Source: JARBAU01 sp040414675 (GTDB lineage Archaea; Thermoproteota; Nitrososphaeria; Nitrososphaerales; Nitrososphaeraceae). Taken from it: a stretch of 11,900 nucleotides of DNA. The position numbers and the translations under genes were made by a program. The stretch lies in NCBI GenBank assembly GCA_040414675.1, contig JBEDUN010000038.1, positions 1 to 11,900 on the forward strand. Reading direction: 5' to 3'. How positions within the stretch are numbered: position 1 is the stretch's first letter; each line of letters starts with the position of its first letter. The notes beneath the pieces are model-generated. The model saw only the letters and a list, made by a program, of their open reading frames with translations, had not been told where the DNA came from and searched no databases. Below are positions 1 through 6,528 of the stretch, one piece after another.

Positions 1-242
1 TGTTGTTGGGTTTGAGATAGCACTCGATTCTGTCCACCTTCGCCAATCGATGCAGCAAATGCCTTGTTAATAACAATATTATCATAATTATTATTTCCAT
101 AAAGACTACAAAGCAAAATAGTGATTATAGAAGATATTAGAAAACAACTTAAGGCGATTCTTGTAGTACTAGTCTGACGTGTCGACAGTTCATTTAATCT
201 CTTTAAAGGCAAGTTATGAATATTTGCAAAGGCTTCTATCAT
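1..242 (-). CDS. N-terminal part of an exported or membrane-anchored protein (cut by window edge)
   Basis: An open frame starts at an ATG at 242 and runs off the left edge, giving 80 codons. It begins MIEAFANIHNLPLKRLNEL, has a hydrophobic stretch at about residues 28-48 (ending ILLCSLYG), and then the small-residue stretch KAFAAS that looks like a signal-peptidase site near residues 60-64. After that the chain is polar and Gln-rich. The positive charges before the hydrophobic stretch suit a Sec-type signal or signal anchor. A TATA-like stretch lies 30-48 bp upstream. The functional domain is outside the window, so no function can be given. Confidence 0.6.
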   Translation of the reverse strand, partial: MIEAFANIHNLPLKRLNELSTRQTSTTRIALSCFLISSIITILLCSLYGNNNYDNIVINKAFAASIGEGGQNRVLSQTQQ

Positions 243-270
243 GTTAGTTTAACCTAACAATGAGTTTCAT

Positions 271-290
271 CCATTATTTAAATTAATTCC
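271..290 (-). promoter_or_regulatory. TATA-type promoter of the 1-242 gene
   Basis: On the minus strand this stretch reads AATTAATTTAAATAATGG, an archaeal TATA-like box centred near 280. Transcription starting about 26 bp further on would leave a leader of roughly 10 nt before the ATG at 242, normal for this group. It has no copy of the ATTTAG/GTACCT element found elsewhere in the window. Confidence 0.35.
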
Positions 291-436
291 TCAATATTGT
301 CATATAACTATCATGTCATCATTAAATGTAGCTATTTGATATTTTACTAGATACAAATTCTAAACGCTTGATATCTCAGAAAGAACTGCTTTAGTGGACT
401 AATTAAGATCTATAATCAAGGATTAATTTTTAATAA

Positions 437-520
437 TTGGTTAAAGGCGCGGCGTGAAATGCTAAAAAGGAAGCAAACCCGCCACAACGTTAACCAACAC
501 ATGAAAACAAAGGCGCGGCT
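437..520 (-). ncRNA. Candidate small structured RNA (inference)
   Basis: On the minus strand positions 497-437 fold into one long hairpin. It has an 8-bp perfect outer stem (TTGGTTAA with TTAACCAA), a symmetric 4x4 internal loop, a 6-bp stem (GTGGCG with CGCCGC, one G-U pair), and a short GCT/AGC stem at the tip. The G-U pair would be a C-A mismatch in plus-strand RNA, so the fold favours minus-strand transcription. A good TATA box (539-547) with an upstream shared element (554-574) points the same way and predicts a 5' end near 517-525. The only ORF is 28 codons (502-416) with no recognisable product. No clear terminator is seen, so the 3' end is unknown. It could also be a leader or an unexpressed relic. 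Confidence 0.3.
443..519. repeat. 11-bp direct repeat pair AAAGGCGCGGC, 66 bp apart
   Basis: The identical GC-rich 11-mer occurs at 443-453 and 509-519 in otherwise AT-rich DNA. The first copy overlaps the stem of the foldable element at 437-497 and the second sits at its predicted 5' end. In a minus-strand RNA the two copies could compete for pairing, or the pair may be the footprint of a small duplication or insertion. Confidence 0.5.
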
Positions 521-538
521 TTTGTTATTTTAACAAGG
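520..538. other. Short perfect hairpin between TATA box and candidate RNA
   Basis: TTGTTA-TTT-TAACAA at 522-536 is a perfect 6-bp inverted repeat with a 3-nt loop, extendable by two G-U pairs to 520-538. It lies where the minus-strand promoter at 539-574 would start transcription. It could be an operator or a 5'-end hairpin. Read on plus it could also be a weak terminator, but there is no plus gene upstream to end. Confidence 0.3.
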
Positions 539-574
539 TTTTATATATTAGGTTTTAGGTACAGTAGTCTAAAT
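539..574 (-). promoter_or_regulatory. Promoter: shared element copy 1 plus TATA box
   Basis: Minus strand: ATTTAG (574-569), six bases (ACTACT), GTACCTAAA (562-554), then the strong TATA box TATATAAAA (547-539). Spacing matches the other copies in the window. The predicted start is near 517-525, just before the foldable element at 437-497. No convincing protein gene follows within 250 bp, which is why a small RNA is proposed there. Confidence 0.5.
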
Positions 575-717
575 GTGGTTGGTAACAAAAGCGAATTTTC
601 ATTAGCATAGCTATCTTCAAATTGAATCATTATTATATAATTGTATCACATAGTAACTTGGATGTGTCAACATAACACTTCTTGCTAGATCTGCTAAATT
701 ATGTTAATCGTGTCATA
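575..717. other. Gene-free AT-rich spacer after the ABC operon
   Basis: No coding sequence is seen. AACATAA (669-675) and TTATGTT (699-705) form a 7-bp inverted repeat with a 23-nt loop, starting 12 bp after the stop codon of the last operon gene. It could help end the minus-strand transcript, but no U-run follows, so this is weak. Confidence 0.25.
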
Positions 718-1458
718 TTAGGAGTACACACCAGTTTTTTTACCTCGAATATAATTAAGAACTCCAAGTAATCCAATTAAAACTGCAGGAACTCCGAAAG
801 CTACGGGAAGAACGTTGCCAGGGTTCAAATTAAGTTTTGGGGACACCTCCATTAATATTCTAGAGCTTGCGATTGGAGGCATGTGATAGCTGCCCTCTTT
901 GTTAAATAGGATGTCAACACTATAAGACCCGGCCTTGACTAGCCTGACAGTCCACTCTAAAGGAATGGGCTGGGTTATATTCACAGATGGAATGTATAGA
1001 CCCTTTTCAGCACTCCAATCTTCCAAATCTACTGGTACCTTTAGGTTGTTATCTACTAATGATATATAGGCGATTCCACCTAAAAAAGTATGTTTTGGAT
1101 CATGGTTGGTTATAAATCCTTTAATTTTTATGAATTGACCGGCAATCCCATGTATCTCTCTTGGTGAGGATATATCTAATTTGATATTATTATTACCTGT
1201 TATTTGAGACAGTGAAGTAGGCAATCCTTGTTGGATCGACTTTAGCAATATTGGTAGACTTGTATTTTGACCCTTAGCCAATTGCGGAAATAGATAAAGT
1301 AAATCCTTACTGTTATTCAGACCTTGCAGACCATCATTGTACTTCTGTATTACAAGTGGAATAGTTAATATCAATAACACACATATTACAATAATAATGA
1401 GTATTGGCAAACTTTGAGTTTCATCGTTAAATTTATCAATTCCATCGACTTTAAGCAT
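718..1458 (-). CDS. Membrane-anchored extracellular beta-domain protein, likely ABC-system partner
   Basis: The 246-aa protein has a hydrophobic helix at about 17-37, an outside segment, and a second helix at about 215-236 followed by a short basic tail (IRGKK). The outside part from about 92 to 207 alternates hydrophobic and polar residues in many short strands (for example GQFIKIKGFITN, EWTVRLVKAGSYSVDILF), consistent with an immunoglobulin-like beta sandwich. It starts only 1 bp after the permease gene stops, so the two are surely co-transcribed. I do not recognise the family. From its position it is probably a subunit or extracellular partner of the ABC transporter, perhaps holding substrate or stabilising the permease. 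It is the last gene of the five-gene operon. Confidence 0.75.
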   Translation of the reverse strand: MLKVDGIDKFNDETQSLPILIIIVICVLLILTIPLVIQKYNDGLQGLNNSKDLLYLFPQLAKGQNTSLPILLKSIQQGLPTSLSQITGNNNIKLDISSPREIHGIAGQFIKIKGFITNHDPKHTFLGGIAYISLVDNNLKVPVDLEDWSAEKGLYIPSVNITQPIPLEWTVRLVKAGSYSVDILFNKEGSYHMPPIASSRILMEVSPKLNLNPGNVLPVAFGVPAVLIGLLGVLNYIRGKKTGVYS

Positions 1459-1459
1459 T

Positions 1460-2221
1460 TTATTCTGACCCTTTTATCTCAAATCTTCTTGTATAAACGA
1501 GAAAAATCAATAGACAAATTAATGTGAATGCCACAACCGGCCAAATATGATCTATTTGTTGAAATATAGATTGCTCTGTATCTACCAATACACTGTCAAG
1601 TGAATTTATGGCATGGGACATGGGATTGATACTTTCAAGAATTGTACCAAAGTTTGTCTTTTTAAGAGAAGATGCAAAAAATATCGAAGGGGCAAGTAAT
1701 ATTAAGACAATCATGAGAATAGTCATAATACTATTCTTTGAGGATTTTAACTTGGCAGAGATACCAATTGAGATTAATGAAATTCCAGTTATTAACAGCG
1801 TTCCGTATACTCCGGTATATACAATAGCAGTCCACCCTAATGTTGTGCCACTAGCAACTACTATCAAATAAGGGATTGATACTATATACAAAAAGATCCA
1901 GATTGTAATAATCGAAAAAAGTTTCTGTAGTGCTATTTGCTTATGAGATATTGGAACGAGAAGTAAACTTTCAAAAGTGCCTGATTCCATCTCTGAGGAT
2001 ATTATCGAAGATGCATTAGCTGCAGACATTATTATTCCCAGGGCCACAATTACTTCTGCTAGAGTAAACAGCATTTCGCCCTGATCGAATAGGCTAAGCT
2101 CTTTATCTGTTAACAATAAATAAGATACCAGACTAAAAATCAATGAAGCCCCTACTATCCATGCTGCACCACGCCATGAGTAAAAACTACCGAATAATTC
2201 ATGACGATAAAGTTCTAACAC
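1460..2221 (-). CDS. ABC-2 type transporter permease
   Basis: The 253-aa protein has six predicted membrane helices, at roughly 17-37, 50-72, 106-127, 132-155, 163-184 and 224-244. Between helices 2 and 3 lies the ABC-2 coupling motif, ISSEMESGTFESLLLVPIS at about 73-91, with the family's E-x2-SGT-x-E-x-LL-x2-P-I pattern. The length is normal for this half-size permease family. The start is a GTG 15 bp after the ATPase stop, with a GG-containing Shine-Dalgarno-like AAAAGGAC upstream. It would pair with the ATPase encoded just before it, as a dimer or with the beta-domain protein. ABC-2 permeases usually export drugs, lipids or polysaccharides, or act in surface assembly; the substrate here cannot be read from the sequence. 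Confidence 0.88.
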   Translation of the reverse strand: MLELYRHELFGSFYSWRGAAWIVGASLIFSLVSYLLLTDKELSLFDQGEMLFTLAEVIVALGIIMSAANASSIISSEMESGTFESLLLVPISHKQIALQKLFSIITIWIFLYIVSIPYLIVVASGTTLGWTAIVYTGVYGTLLITGISLISIGISAKLKSSKNSIMTILMIVLILLAPSIFFASSLKKTNFGTILESINPMSHAINSLDSVLVDTEQSIFQQIDHIWPVVAFTLICLLIFLVYTRRFEIKGSE

Positions 2222-2236
2222 TTTAATCTTGTCCTT

Positions 2237-3361
2237 TTATCGTTTCTCCATTCCAAAAGAAGATGTACTAGAGTAGTCTTTAGTCTCATCATATAGGTCA
2301 GACAAAGATGATAATTTCTGCTGTCCATGGAGATTGTCTTGTTGATCGATATTATAGTTAGCCTTGCTTCTACTTTTCTCGGTTAACTTGAAGAAGATCT
2401 CTTCAAGTCCAACATTCACTCTCCGGATTTCATATATTTGTAGTCCTACTTTGTCAAAGCTCTTCATAATTTCATTTAGAGAGATATCTCCGTGCTTAGG
2501 GTCCACGACAACTATTTTAAATTTTCTATCCGTATCATTTACTTTATATCTAATAACAATGTCTGCAGATAATTTAGATAGAGCATAAATTGTATTTTGC
2601 GAATTAAAAACAGTGATATATACCAGATCATTTGAATCACCTGATAATTTCCTTAACTCCTCAATAGTACCGTTTGCAATTAATTTTCCCCGATTCACAA
2701 TTGCGATTTTATTACAAAGTGACGAAACTTCACTAATTGCATGCGAGGAAAGGAAAATCGTTACGTTCTTCGATTTATTGAGTTCTAGTAATATTTCTTG
2801 GATATCTTGTTGACCTTTTGGGTCTAGGCCAAGTGTTGGCTCATCCAAAAAAATTATTCTTGGATTATTTATTAAGGTCCTTGCAAGTGCTAGTCTTTGT
2901 TTCATACCACGCGAGTAATAACTTATAGGTGCAAATGATTTATTGGCAAGCCCCACCTTTTTCAGAAGTGCAGCAGTTCGGCTTTCTGCAATGTGTGATT
3001 CAATTTTGTATAGGGATGCAAAATGAAGCAAATATTCTTCAGCATTCATCCAGCTGTAAAATCCGGAACTTTCTGGAAGAAGGCCAACTATCTTTCTGAT
3101 TTCTAGATTGTCTTTCACAACATCAAGTCCTGCTATCATTGCATTACCCTTGCTAGGAGAAATAAGACCACACAACATTCTGATAGTAGTGGTTTTACCG
3201 GCTCCATTGGGTCCAAGAAAACCAACGATGTCCCCTGACCTGATATCTATTGTCAGAGAATCTACAGCCCGGAAATTTCCGTAGACTTTAGTCAGTTCTA
3301 GTGTAGATATACTATTGTCTTGTGTTTTGCCAAAGGACCAACTATCTGTGTTATAATTCAT
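2237..3361 (-). CDS. ABC transporter ATP-binding protein
   Basis: The 374-aa protein carries all the ATPase motifs. Walker A is GPNGAGKT at 50-57, the signature is YSRGMKQRL at 149-157, Walker B is IIFLDEP at 169-175, the D-loop is LGLD at 177-180 and the switch histidine is H207 (LSSH). The Q-loop position reads LLPESSG, with E in place of Q, common in ABC-2 exporter ATPases. The nucleotide-binding domain ends near 230; residues 245-320 form the usual C-terminal alpha/beta extension of this group, and 330-374 is a polar Ser/Asp-rich tail. It is 3 bp downstream of the small membrane gene and 15 bp upstream of the permease, so it energises that permease. About 20 residues precede the domain. 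Confidence 0.93.
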   Translation of the reverse strand: MNYNTDSWSFGKTQDNSISTLELTKVYGNFRAVDSLTIDIRSGDIVGFLGPNGAGKTTTIRMLCGLISPSKGNAMIAGLDVVKDNLEIRKIVGLLPESSGFYSWMNAEEYLLHFASLYKIESHIAESRTAALLKKVGLANKSFAPISYYSRGMKQRLALARTLINNPRIIFLDEPTLGLDPKGQQDIQEILLELNKSKNVTIFLSSHAISEVSSLCNKIAIVNRGKLIANGTIEELRKLSGDSNDLVYITVFNSQNTIYALSKLSADIVIRYKVNDTDRKFKIVVVDPKHGDISLNEIMKSFDKVGLQIYEIRRVNVGLEEIFFKLTEKSRSKANYNIDQQDNLHGQQKLSSLSDLYDETKDYSSTSSFGMEKR

Positions 3362-3364
3362 ACT

Positions 3365-3745
3365 CTATTTTTTTAGGTCTCCGGTATCATGGGAATCGCT
3401 CTTGTCAACATCATCATAGTTATCTTTTTGCTGCATATGAGTAGATAAATAATACTTAAGGTCTAAATCAACGTACTTCTCATCTTCCTCAGTTTCTGTG
3501 ATATTAAGAGGATCTCTCTTTTTCCATAAAATACTAGCTAAAATACCAATTATTCCAAAAAGTATCAAAAACCAACTGACCCACATATTGGTAACCTCCT
3601 CTCCGTCCGGAACATCGTACATAAACTTGAAATAGAGTCCACCAAAGATCAGTACAACTGACAACATAATAATAAAATATTTAATTTCTAATTGCATTTT
3701 CAAGTCATTGGCCTCATCTAGAATTGATCCTATTTGGTAGTCCAA
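3365..3745 (-). CDS. Small two-helix membrane protein of the ABC operon
   Basis: The 126-aa protein has a short soluble N-terminus, two membrane helices at about 22-42 and 54-74, a positive stop (WKKRD, 74-78), and an acidic, disordered-looking tail of about 50 residues rich in Asp and Lys. By the positive-inside rule both ends would be cytoplasmic, with the loop YDVPDGEEVTN outside. Its start overlaps the end of the PsbP-like gene by 16 bp and it ends 3 bp before the ATPase, so translation is probably coupled. I do not recognise a family. The acidic tail could contact the ATPase, but that is only inference from position. Confidence 0.75.
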   Translation of the reverse strand: MDYQIGSILDEANDLKMQLEIKYFIIMLSVVLIFGGLYFKFMYDVPDGEEVTNMWVSWFLILFGIIGILASILWKKRDPLNITETEEDEKYVDLDLKYYLSTHMQQKDNYDDVDKSDSHDTGDLKK

Positions 3746-4464
3746 TGAAAACTATCTAGGACCGGTTTTATGATAGTAGAATTGATAATTTGTTCGGTTA
3801 ATGGCTGTTTTGGCCAAGTGAATGTAATCGCTGCAGCGTTATCATTACCTTCTACAAAAGCTTTTACGGATTCCATATTTCTCGTCACGTTCTTCCAAGT
3901 GTATACTAGCTTCCAGGCCCTTTGTCCTCCCAAAGTCAGTTGTTTGACCCCAATTAGATTAAAATCCTTCAAAGATGATTTAAGAAACGGCTTAACCTGT
4001 GTTAATACGTAAATCTGGACGTTAGAGTTATCAGGTATATCAACTAGATCGACTGAAAAAATACCTCTAGAGAGTTTTGCCAAGTAACTCCCAGCTTCAT
4101 TCCCGTGCAACACGGTTGAATTGCGAGGAAATTGGACAGAATAGAAATTTTCCATTTTCTCGCGATTATCAAAAAGAGACATAGGTGTAGATGAGTAGGA
4201 AGATGAATTTGAGAAAAAAGATGATGATTTGTTTGGTAAGCCTATTGCATTTTTGGTGAAATTTTTTTTATTCTGATTACTACTTAGATTATTTGTTTTA
4301 CTATCACTTGGGGTGACAACACTTCTAACTGGCTCAACTTTTGTACCACTTCTGGGTTTAGTTGATTGAGAACCAAATGTATATATGGAGAATGCAATAA
4401 TTACTAAAACTCCCAAACCCAGAGCAATAATGCGATCTTTATGCAAATATAAATACTGCCTCAT
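3730..4464 (-). CDS. Membrane-anchored PsbP-like exported protein, first gene of the ABC operon
   Basis: The 244-aa protein has a positive N-terminus, one membrane helix at about 11-30, a Ser/Asn-rich low-complexity linker at about 32-97, and a C-terminal domain of about 140 residues. That domain has the strand pattern of the PsbP-like/DUF1795 alpha-beta fold common in these archaea: a VQFPRNSTV stretch where relatives have YPSDW, a middle strand set, an AWKLVYTWKNV strand, and a closing helix ending ILDSFHW-like. It lacks the PSDW motif that the three other PsbP-like proteins in this window share, so it is the most divergent of the four. It would sit outside the cell, tethered to the membrane. 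Being first in the transporter operon, it may bind or present substrate. Confidence 0.75.
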   Translation of the reverse strand: MRQYLYLHKDRIIALGLGVLVIIAFSIYTFGSQSTKPRSGTKVEPVRSVVTPSDSKTNNLSSNQNKKNFTKNAIGLPNKSSSFFSNSSSYSSTPMSLFDNREKMENFYSVQFPRNSTVLHGNEAGSYLAKLSRGIFSVDLVDIPDNSNVQIYVLTQVKPFLKSSLKDFNLIGVKQLTLGGQRAWKLVYTWKNVTRNMESVKAFVEGNDNAAAITFTWPKQPLTEQIINSTIIKPVLDSFHWTTK

Positions 4465-4599
4465 ATCTAACGAAAGGTTTTTGTTTCTGAACTTAGTATA
4501 ATGTGGTAAGGATTAATTTTTTGATTAGCAGACACTACATATACACTCCTATTAGCAACATTCTATTACAAAGTTTAAAGAAAGAATTGCATATTAGGA

Positions 4600-4620
4600 T
4601 TGAGGTACGTTTACCTAAAT
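4600..4620 (-). promoter_or_regulatory. Shared element copy 2, upstream of the ABC operon
   Basis: Minus strand: ATTTAG (4620-4615), GTAAAC, GTACCTCAA (4608-4600). This copy is close to a true inverted repeat: TTTAGGTA on the left mirrors TACCTCAA on the right with one mismatch. That suggests a dimeric DNA-binding protein rather than only a core promoter box. It lies about 136 bp before the operon start at 4464, farther than the other copies, so either a leader of about 100 nt exists or it acts as a distal operator. An alternative TATA-like TTATAC sits at about 4492-4497. Confidence 0.5.
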
Positions 4621-4660
4621 ATTTTTAAACCATATTGATATTTATCATATTTCCTCAAAT

Positions 4661-4696
4661 GGTAAATACCCTCATATTTAGAGGAGTGTACCGCAA
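4661..4696 (+). promoter_or_regulatory. Shared element copy 6, upstream of the tandem winged-helix gene
   Basis: Plus strand: ATTTAG (4676-4681), AGGAGT, GTACCGCAA (4688-4696), then AT-rich DNA (AAATAAGAAAAATG) that can serve as the TATA region. The predicted start is near 4725, leaving a leader of about 60 nt, which agrees with a strong ribosome-binding site at 4776. Just upstream, GGTAAATACC (4661-4670) is a small palindrome carrying the same TACC half-site. Together with copy 2, the divergent promoter region carries elements facing both ways. Confidence 0.5.
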
Positions 4697-4775
4697 ATAA
4701 GAAAAATGATAAGCAGTTACGAATGTCTTATATCATAATTGAATAATATTTGGACTGAGAATTTCAGTATGACAG

Positions 4776-4782
4776 GGAGGTG
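4776..4782 (+). promoter_or_regulatory. Strong Shine-Dalgarno GGAGGTG
   Basis: GGAGGTG is fully complementary to the archaeal 16S rRNA tail, rare here because most neighbours look leaderless or short-leader. It is 2 nt from the GTG at 4785 and 14 nt from the ATG at 4797. Neither spacing is ideal, so the exact start of the downstream gene is open. Confidence 0.6.
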
Positions 4783-4784
4783 TA

Positions 4785-5438
4785 GTGACCATCATCATGA
4801 TGAAAAGCATGTGTGGTGAAGTAAAAGATCGGTTCATTCCATATAACAGAGGTCGAGTTTACGAGTACATCAAGAATCATCCTGGAACTCATCTCAGGAA
4901 GCTAAGTAGAGAATTGAATATGGCCAATGGTGATACTCAACATCACCTAGACGTGCTTCATAAGCTGGATATGATAAAATCAAACCGTAGGGGCATCTAT
5001 AAAGTGTATTTCACAGTTTCCATATTAGGAAAAAGAAATGAGGACATACTGGCGATTCTACAACAAGAGACTCCTAGAGAGATCTTATTATATCTTGTGG
5101 AAAATCCAGGGTCGACCCAGGGAGAAATAAGTCGCTTCATTAGTGTAAGCGCACCTACAATCAATTGGCACATGTCTGTTCTAATTACTATTGGGTTAGT
5201 TACAAGTTGTAGAGAAGGACGGTTTGTAAGGTATTTTATTAAAGGCGATGTCAACGATATAATTGCTCTACTAAAGTCTTACTATCCTACAATCTGGAGC
5301 AAATTGTCAGAGAGGTTGGCAGATCTCTTTTTAGATTTGGCATCCGCCTGTGGACCTGAGAGTACAACACATGATGATAACCAAGAGACAACTTCGAAAG
5401 CAGAAAAACGAGATGGATCAAAGCAAGATGAAGCATAA
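4785..5438 (+). CDS. Transcriptional regulator with two winged-helix domains (COG3398-like)
   Basis: The 217-aa protein has two winged helix-turn-helix domains. The first spans about 20-78 (GRVYEYIKNHPGTHLRKLSR, then the recognition stretch GDTQHHLDVLHKLDMI and a wing). The second spans about 95-153 (REILLYLVENPGSTQGEIS, SAPTINWHMSVLITIGLV, wing GRFVRYFI). This tandem layout is known from archaeal COG3398 regulators. Residues 157-187 form a helix that may dimerise, and the tail is polar. There is no membrane segment, so it is cytoplasmic. Start is GTG 4785, with ATG 4797, 4800 and 4809 as in-frame options; the first domain is intact with any of them. It overlaps the next gene, a membrane protein that could act as its sensor, and is divergent from the ABC operon, which makes it a candidate local regulator. 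That role is inferred. Confidence 0.82.
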   Translation: MTIIMMKSMCGEVKDRFIPYNRGRVYEYIKNHPGTHLRKLSRELNMANGDTQHHLDVLHKLDMIKSNRRGIYKVYFTVSILGKRNEDILAILQQETPREILLYLVENPGSTQGEISRFISVSAPTINWHMSVLITIGLVTSCREGRFVRYFIKGDVNDIIALLKSYYPTIWSKLSERLADLFLDLASACGPESTTHDDNQETTSKAEKRDGSKQDEA

Positions 5439-5895
5439 CTTTCATCACAATCTCTTTCAAACATATTCTTTAGTTTGTCTATTTCTATTTCTATCCTTAG
5501 GGATTCTTTCAAACTTTCAACAAGTTGTAGCTACATCTATACACGGCACTGGGAGTAATGGGAAAGGATCTAACAATAACAATACAGATACGTTTGATAA
5601 GGGAGATTTTGCTGAATTTTTTGATTTTGGAACAGGAATATTTGCCGCTATTCTCTTTGCTCTATCTTTGATTGCTTACAAGGCTCTAAAAACAAAAAGA
5701 ATTTTATATGTATCAATTGCGTTTGCCCTGTTTGCCATCCATGTAATAGTATCAAGAATCAATCTATTCATACCAGAAATCGAATCGTCTATGTTAGAGT
5801 TGATTTTATCAATAATGGAATTCGTAGCCCTTGCATTATTCTTTGTAGCAATAATGAAAAAAGAGAGTGTTAAGACTAAAACAATCAGCACATAA
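5413..5895 (+). CDS. Four-helix membrane protein coupled to the winged-helix regulator
   Basis: Read from ATG 5413 the protein is 160 aa. A hydrophobic segment at about 16-33 ending FQQVVATS looks like a signal peptide or first helix. An Asn/Gly-rich loop (41-60) follows, and three membrane helices lie at about 72-92, 97-118 and 128-148, with a Lys-rich cytoplasmic tail. The frame is open back to a GTG at 5350, and ATG 5428 is also possible. I prefer 5413 or 5428 because they put the positive, His-rich segment directly before the first helix and shorten the overlap with the regulator to 11-26 bp. The overlap suggests coupled translation, and the pair may form a sensor and regulator. No family is recognised. 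Confidence 0.7.
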   Translation: MDQSKMKHNFHHNLFQTYSLVCLFLFLSLGILSNFQQVVATSIHGTGSNGKGSNNNNTDTFDKGDFAEFFDFGTGIFAAILFALSLIAYKALKTKRILYVSIAFALFAIHVIVSRINLFIPEIESSMLELILSIMEFVALALFFVAIMKKESVKTKTIST

Positions 5896-5920
5896 TTACA
5901 TGACATCGGATTTTGCGTAA

Positions 5921-6274
5921 ACAAACCTAAAAGATCCATTCAATGGAAAACAGTTTACATCAAGAATATTCAGACATTTACTCGTACACAATCAGATAGG
6001 AGATAAACAAATACCAAATTCCTATTTCCAGTTACAAGGAAAGGTAGAAGCATATAATAAGATAGTGAAGAATGAGTTTCTGGCATCAGAAGATATTCTA
6101 AATATAGATGAAGGTAAACAGGGGTAAGATATGTTTGTAAAGGCGTACAACGAAACTAGAGAACATGGCGGCTTAAACGGTCTTACTCCCTCAGAGATGT
6201 TCCTACACAGATTAATTGCATCTATTACATATACAGGTATTAAGCATAATAGTGTAACCTATCTGTATAATTAA
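5921..6274 (+). pseudogene. C-terminal remnant of a DDE transposase (IS481/IS3-like integrase core)
   Basis: A frame just after a TAA at 5918 reads NGKQFTSRIF (the DNG-QF motif after the second catalytic Asp), then LQGKVEAYNKIVKNEFLAS (the G-K-E-x-N/H-x7-E-F block with the catalytic Glu). It meets a TAA at 6125-6127 and continues in the same frame with VKAYNETREHGGLNGLTPSE, the classic YN-x2-R-x-H-x2-L-x3-TP ending of this transposase class, stopping at 6274. The N-terminal helix-turn-helix and first catalytic Asp region are missing and a stop interrupts the rest, so it cannot be active. It lies 25 bp after the membrane protein gene. The exact IS family is not certain without a search. Confidence 0.8.
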
Positions 6275-6289
6275 CAATGTAACCTATCT
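6253..6289. repeat. 12-bp direct repeat TGTAACCTATCT at the transposase remnant's end
   Basis: Identical 12-mers lie at 6253-6264 and 6278-6289, 25 bp apart, spanning the end of the transposase remnant and the start of the response-regulator remnant. They may be the old element end or a local duplication made at insertion or deletion. No matching inverted copy was seen at the left side of the remnant. Confidence 0.45.
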
Positions 6290-6300
6290 ATGCAACTACA

Positions 6301-6510
6301 ACACCTAATAAATCCAAATCCATTCATCCGGAGCATTATGAAATCTGATATAACCAAACCATAGAGATATACTCATGTTAAAAGTTAAGGGCTAAATAAA
6401 GATCTGTGAAACTAAATACATCAAAGTCTTATCTTTGAAGACCGAGTTTTATTGTAGTGACTGTATCAAAATCATCGTCAAGTACTAGTATAGATAATGA
6501 CTTAGCAAGG
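6301..6510 (-). pseudogene. Broken response-regulator receiver domain
   Basis: Reading minus from about 6510, one frame gives SLSILVLDDDFDTVTTIKLG, the first strand and acidic pocket of a CheY-like receiver, then a TAA (6431-6429), then DFDVFSFTDLYLALNF, then a TAA (6380-6378) and HEY. After a one-base shift near 6364 the next frame gives YGLVISDFIMLRMNGFGFI, the third strand with the phospho-accepting Asp (codon 6345-6343) and the MNGF turn. The later Thr/Ser and Lys strands are absent: the sequence stops matching near 6301, next to the transposase remnant. Two stops, a frameshift and truncation make this a clear pseudogene. No start codon is visible in frame. Confidence 0.75.
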
Positions 6511-6528
6511 TTAGGAGAATAGCGTTTA

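Noticed and set aside
416..502. 28-codon minus-strand ORF (begins MCWLTLWRVCF) behind the promoter at 539-574
   Set aside because: It overlaps the foldable element, has no recognisable feature, and is short enough to occur by chance; a structured RNA explains the locus better.
1608..1871. Plus-strand ORF antisense to the ABC-2 permease
   Set aside because: Complement of hydrophobic helix codons; no promoter or domain.
2364..2813. Two plus-strand ORFs antisense to the ABC ATPase
   Set aside because: The minus frame has every ABC motif; these are shadows.
3770..4012. Plus-strand ORF antisense to the PsbP-like operon gene
   Set aside because: No domain, no promoter, and full overlap with a well-supported gene.
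4997..5512. Minus-strand ORFs antisense to the regulator and membrane-protein genes
   Set aside because: The plus frames carry clear winged-helix and membrane features.
5676..5939. Minus-strand ORF antisense to the four-helix membrane protein
   Set aside because: Hydrophobic only because it mirrors helix codons.
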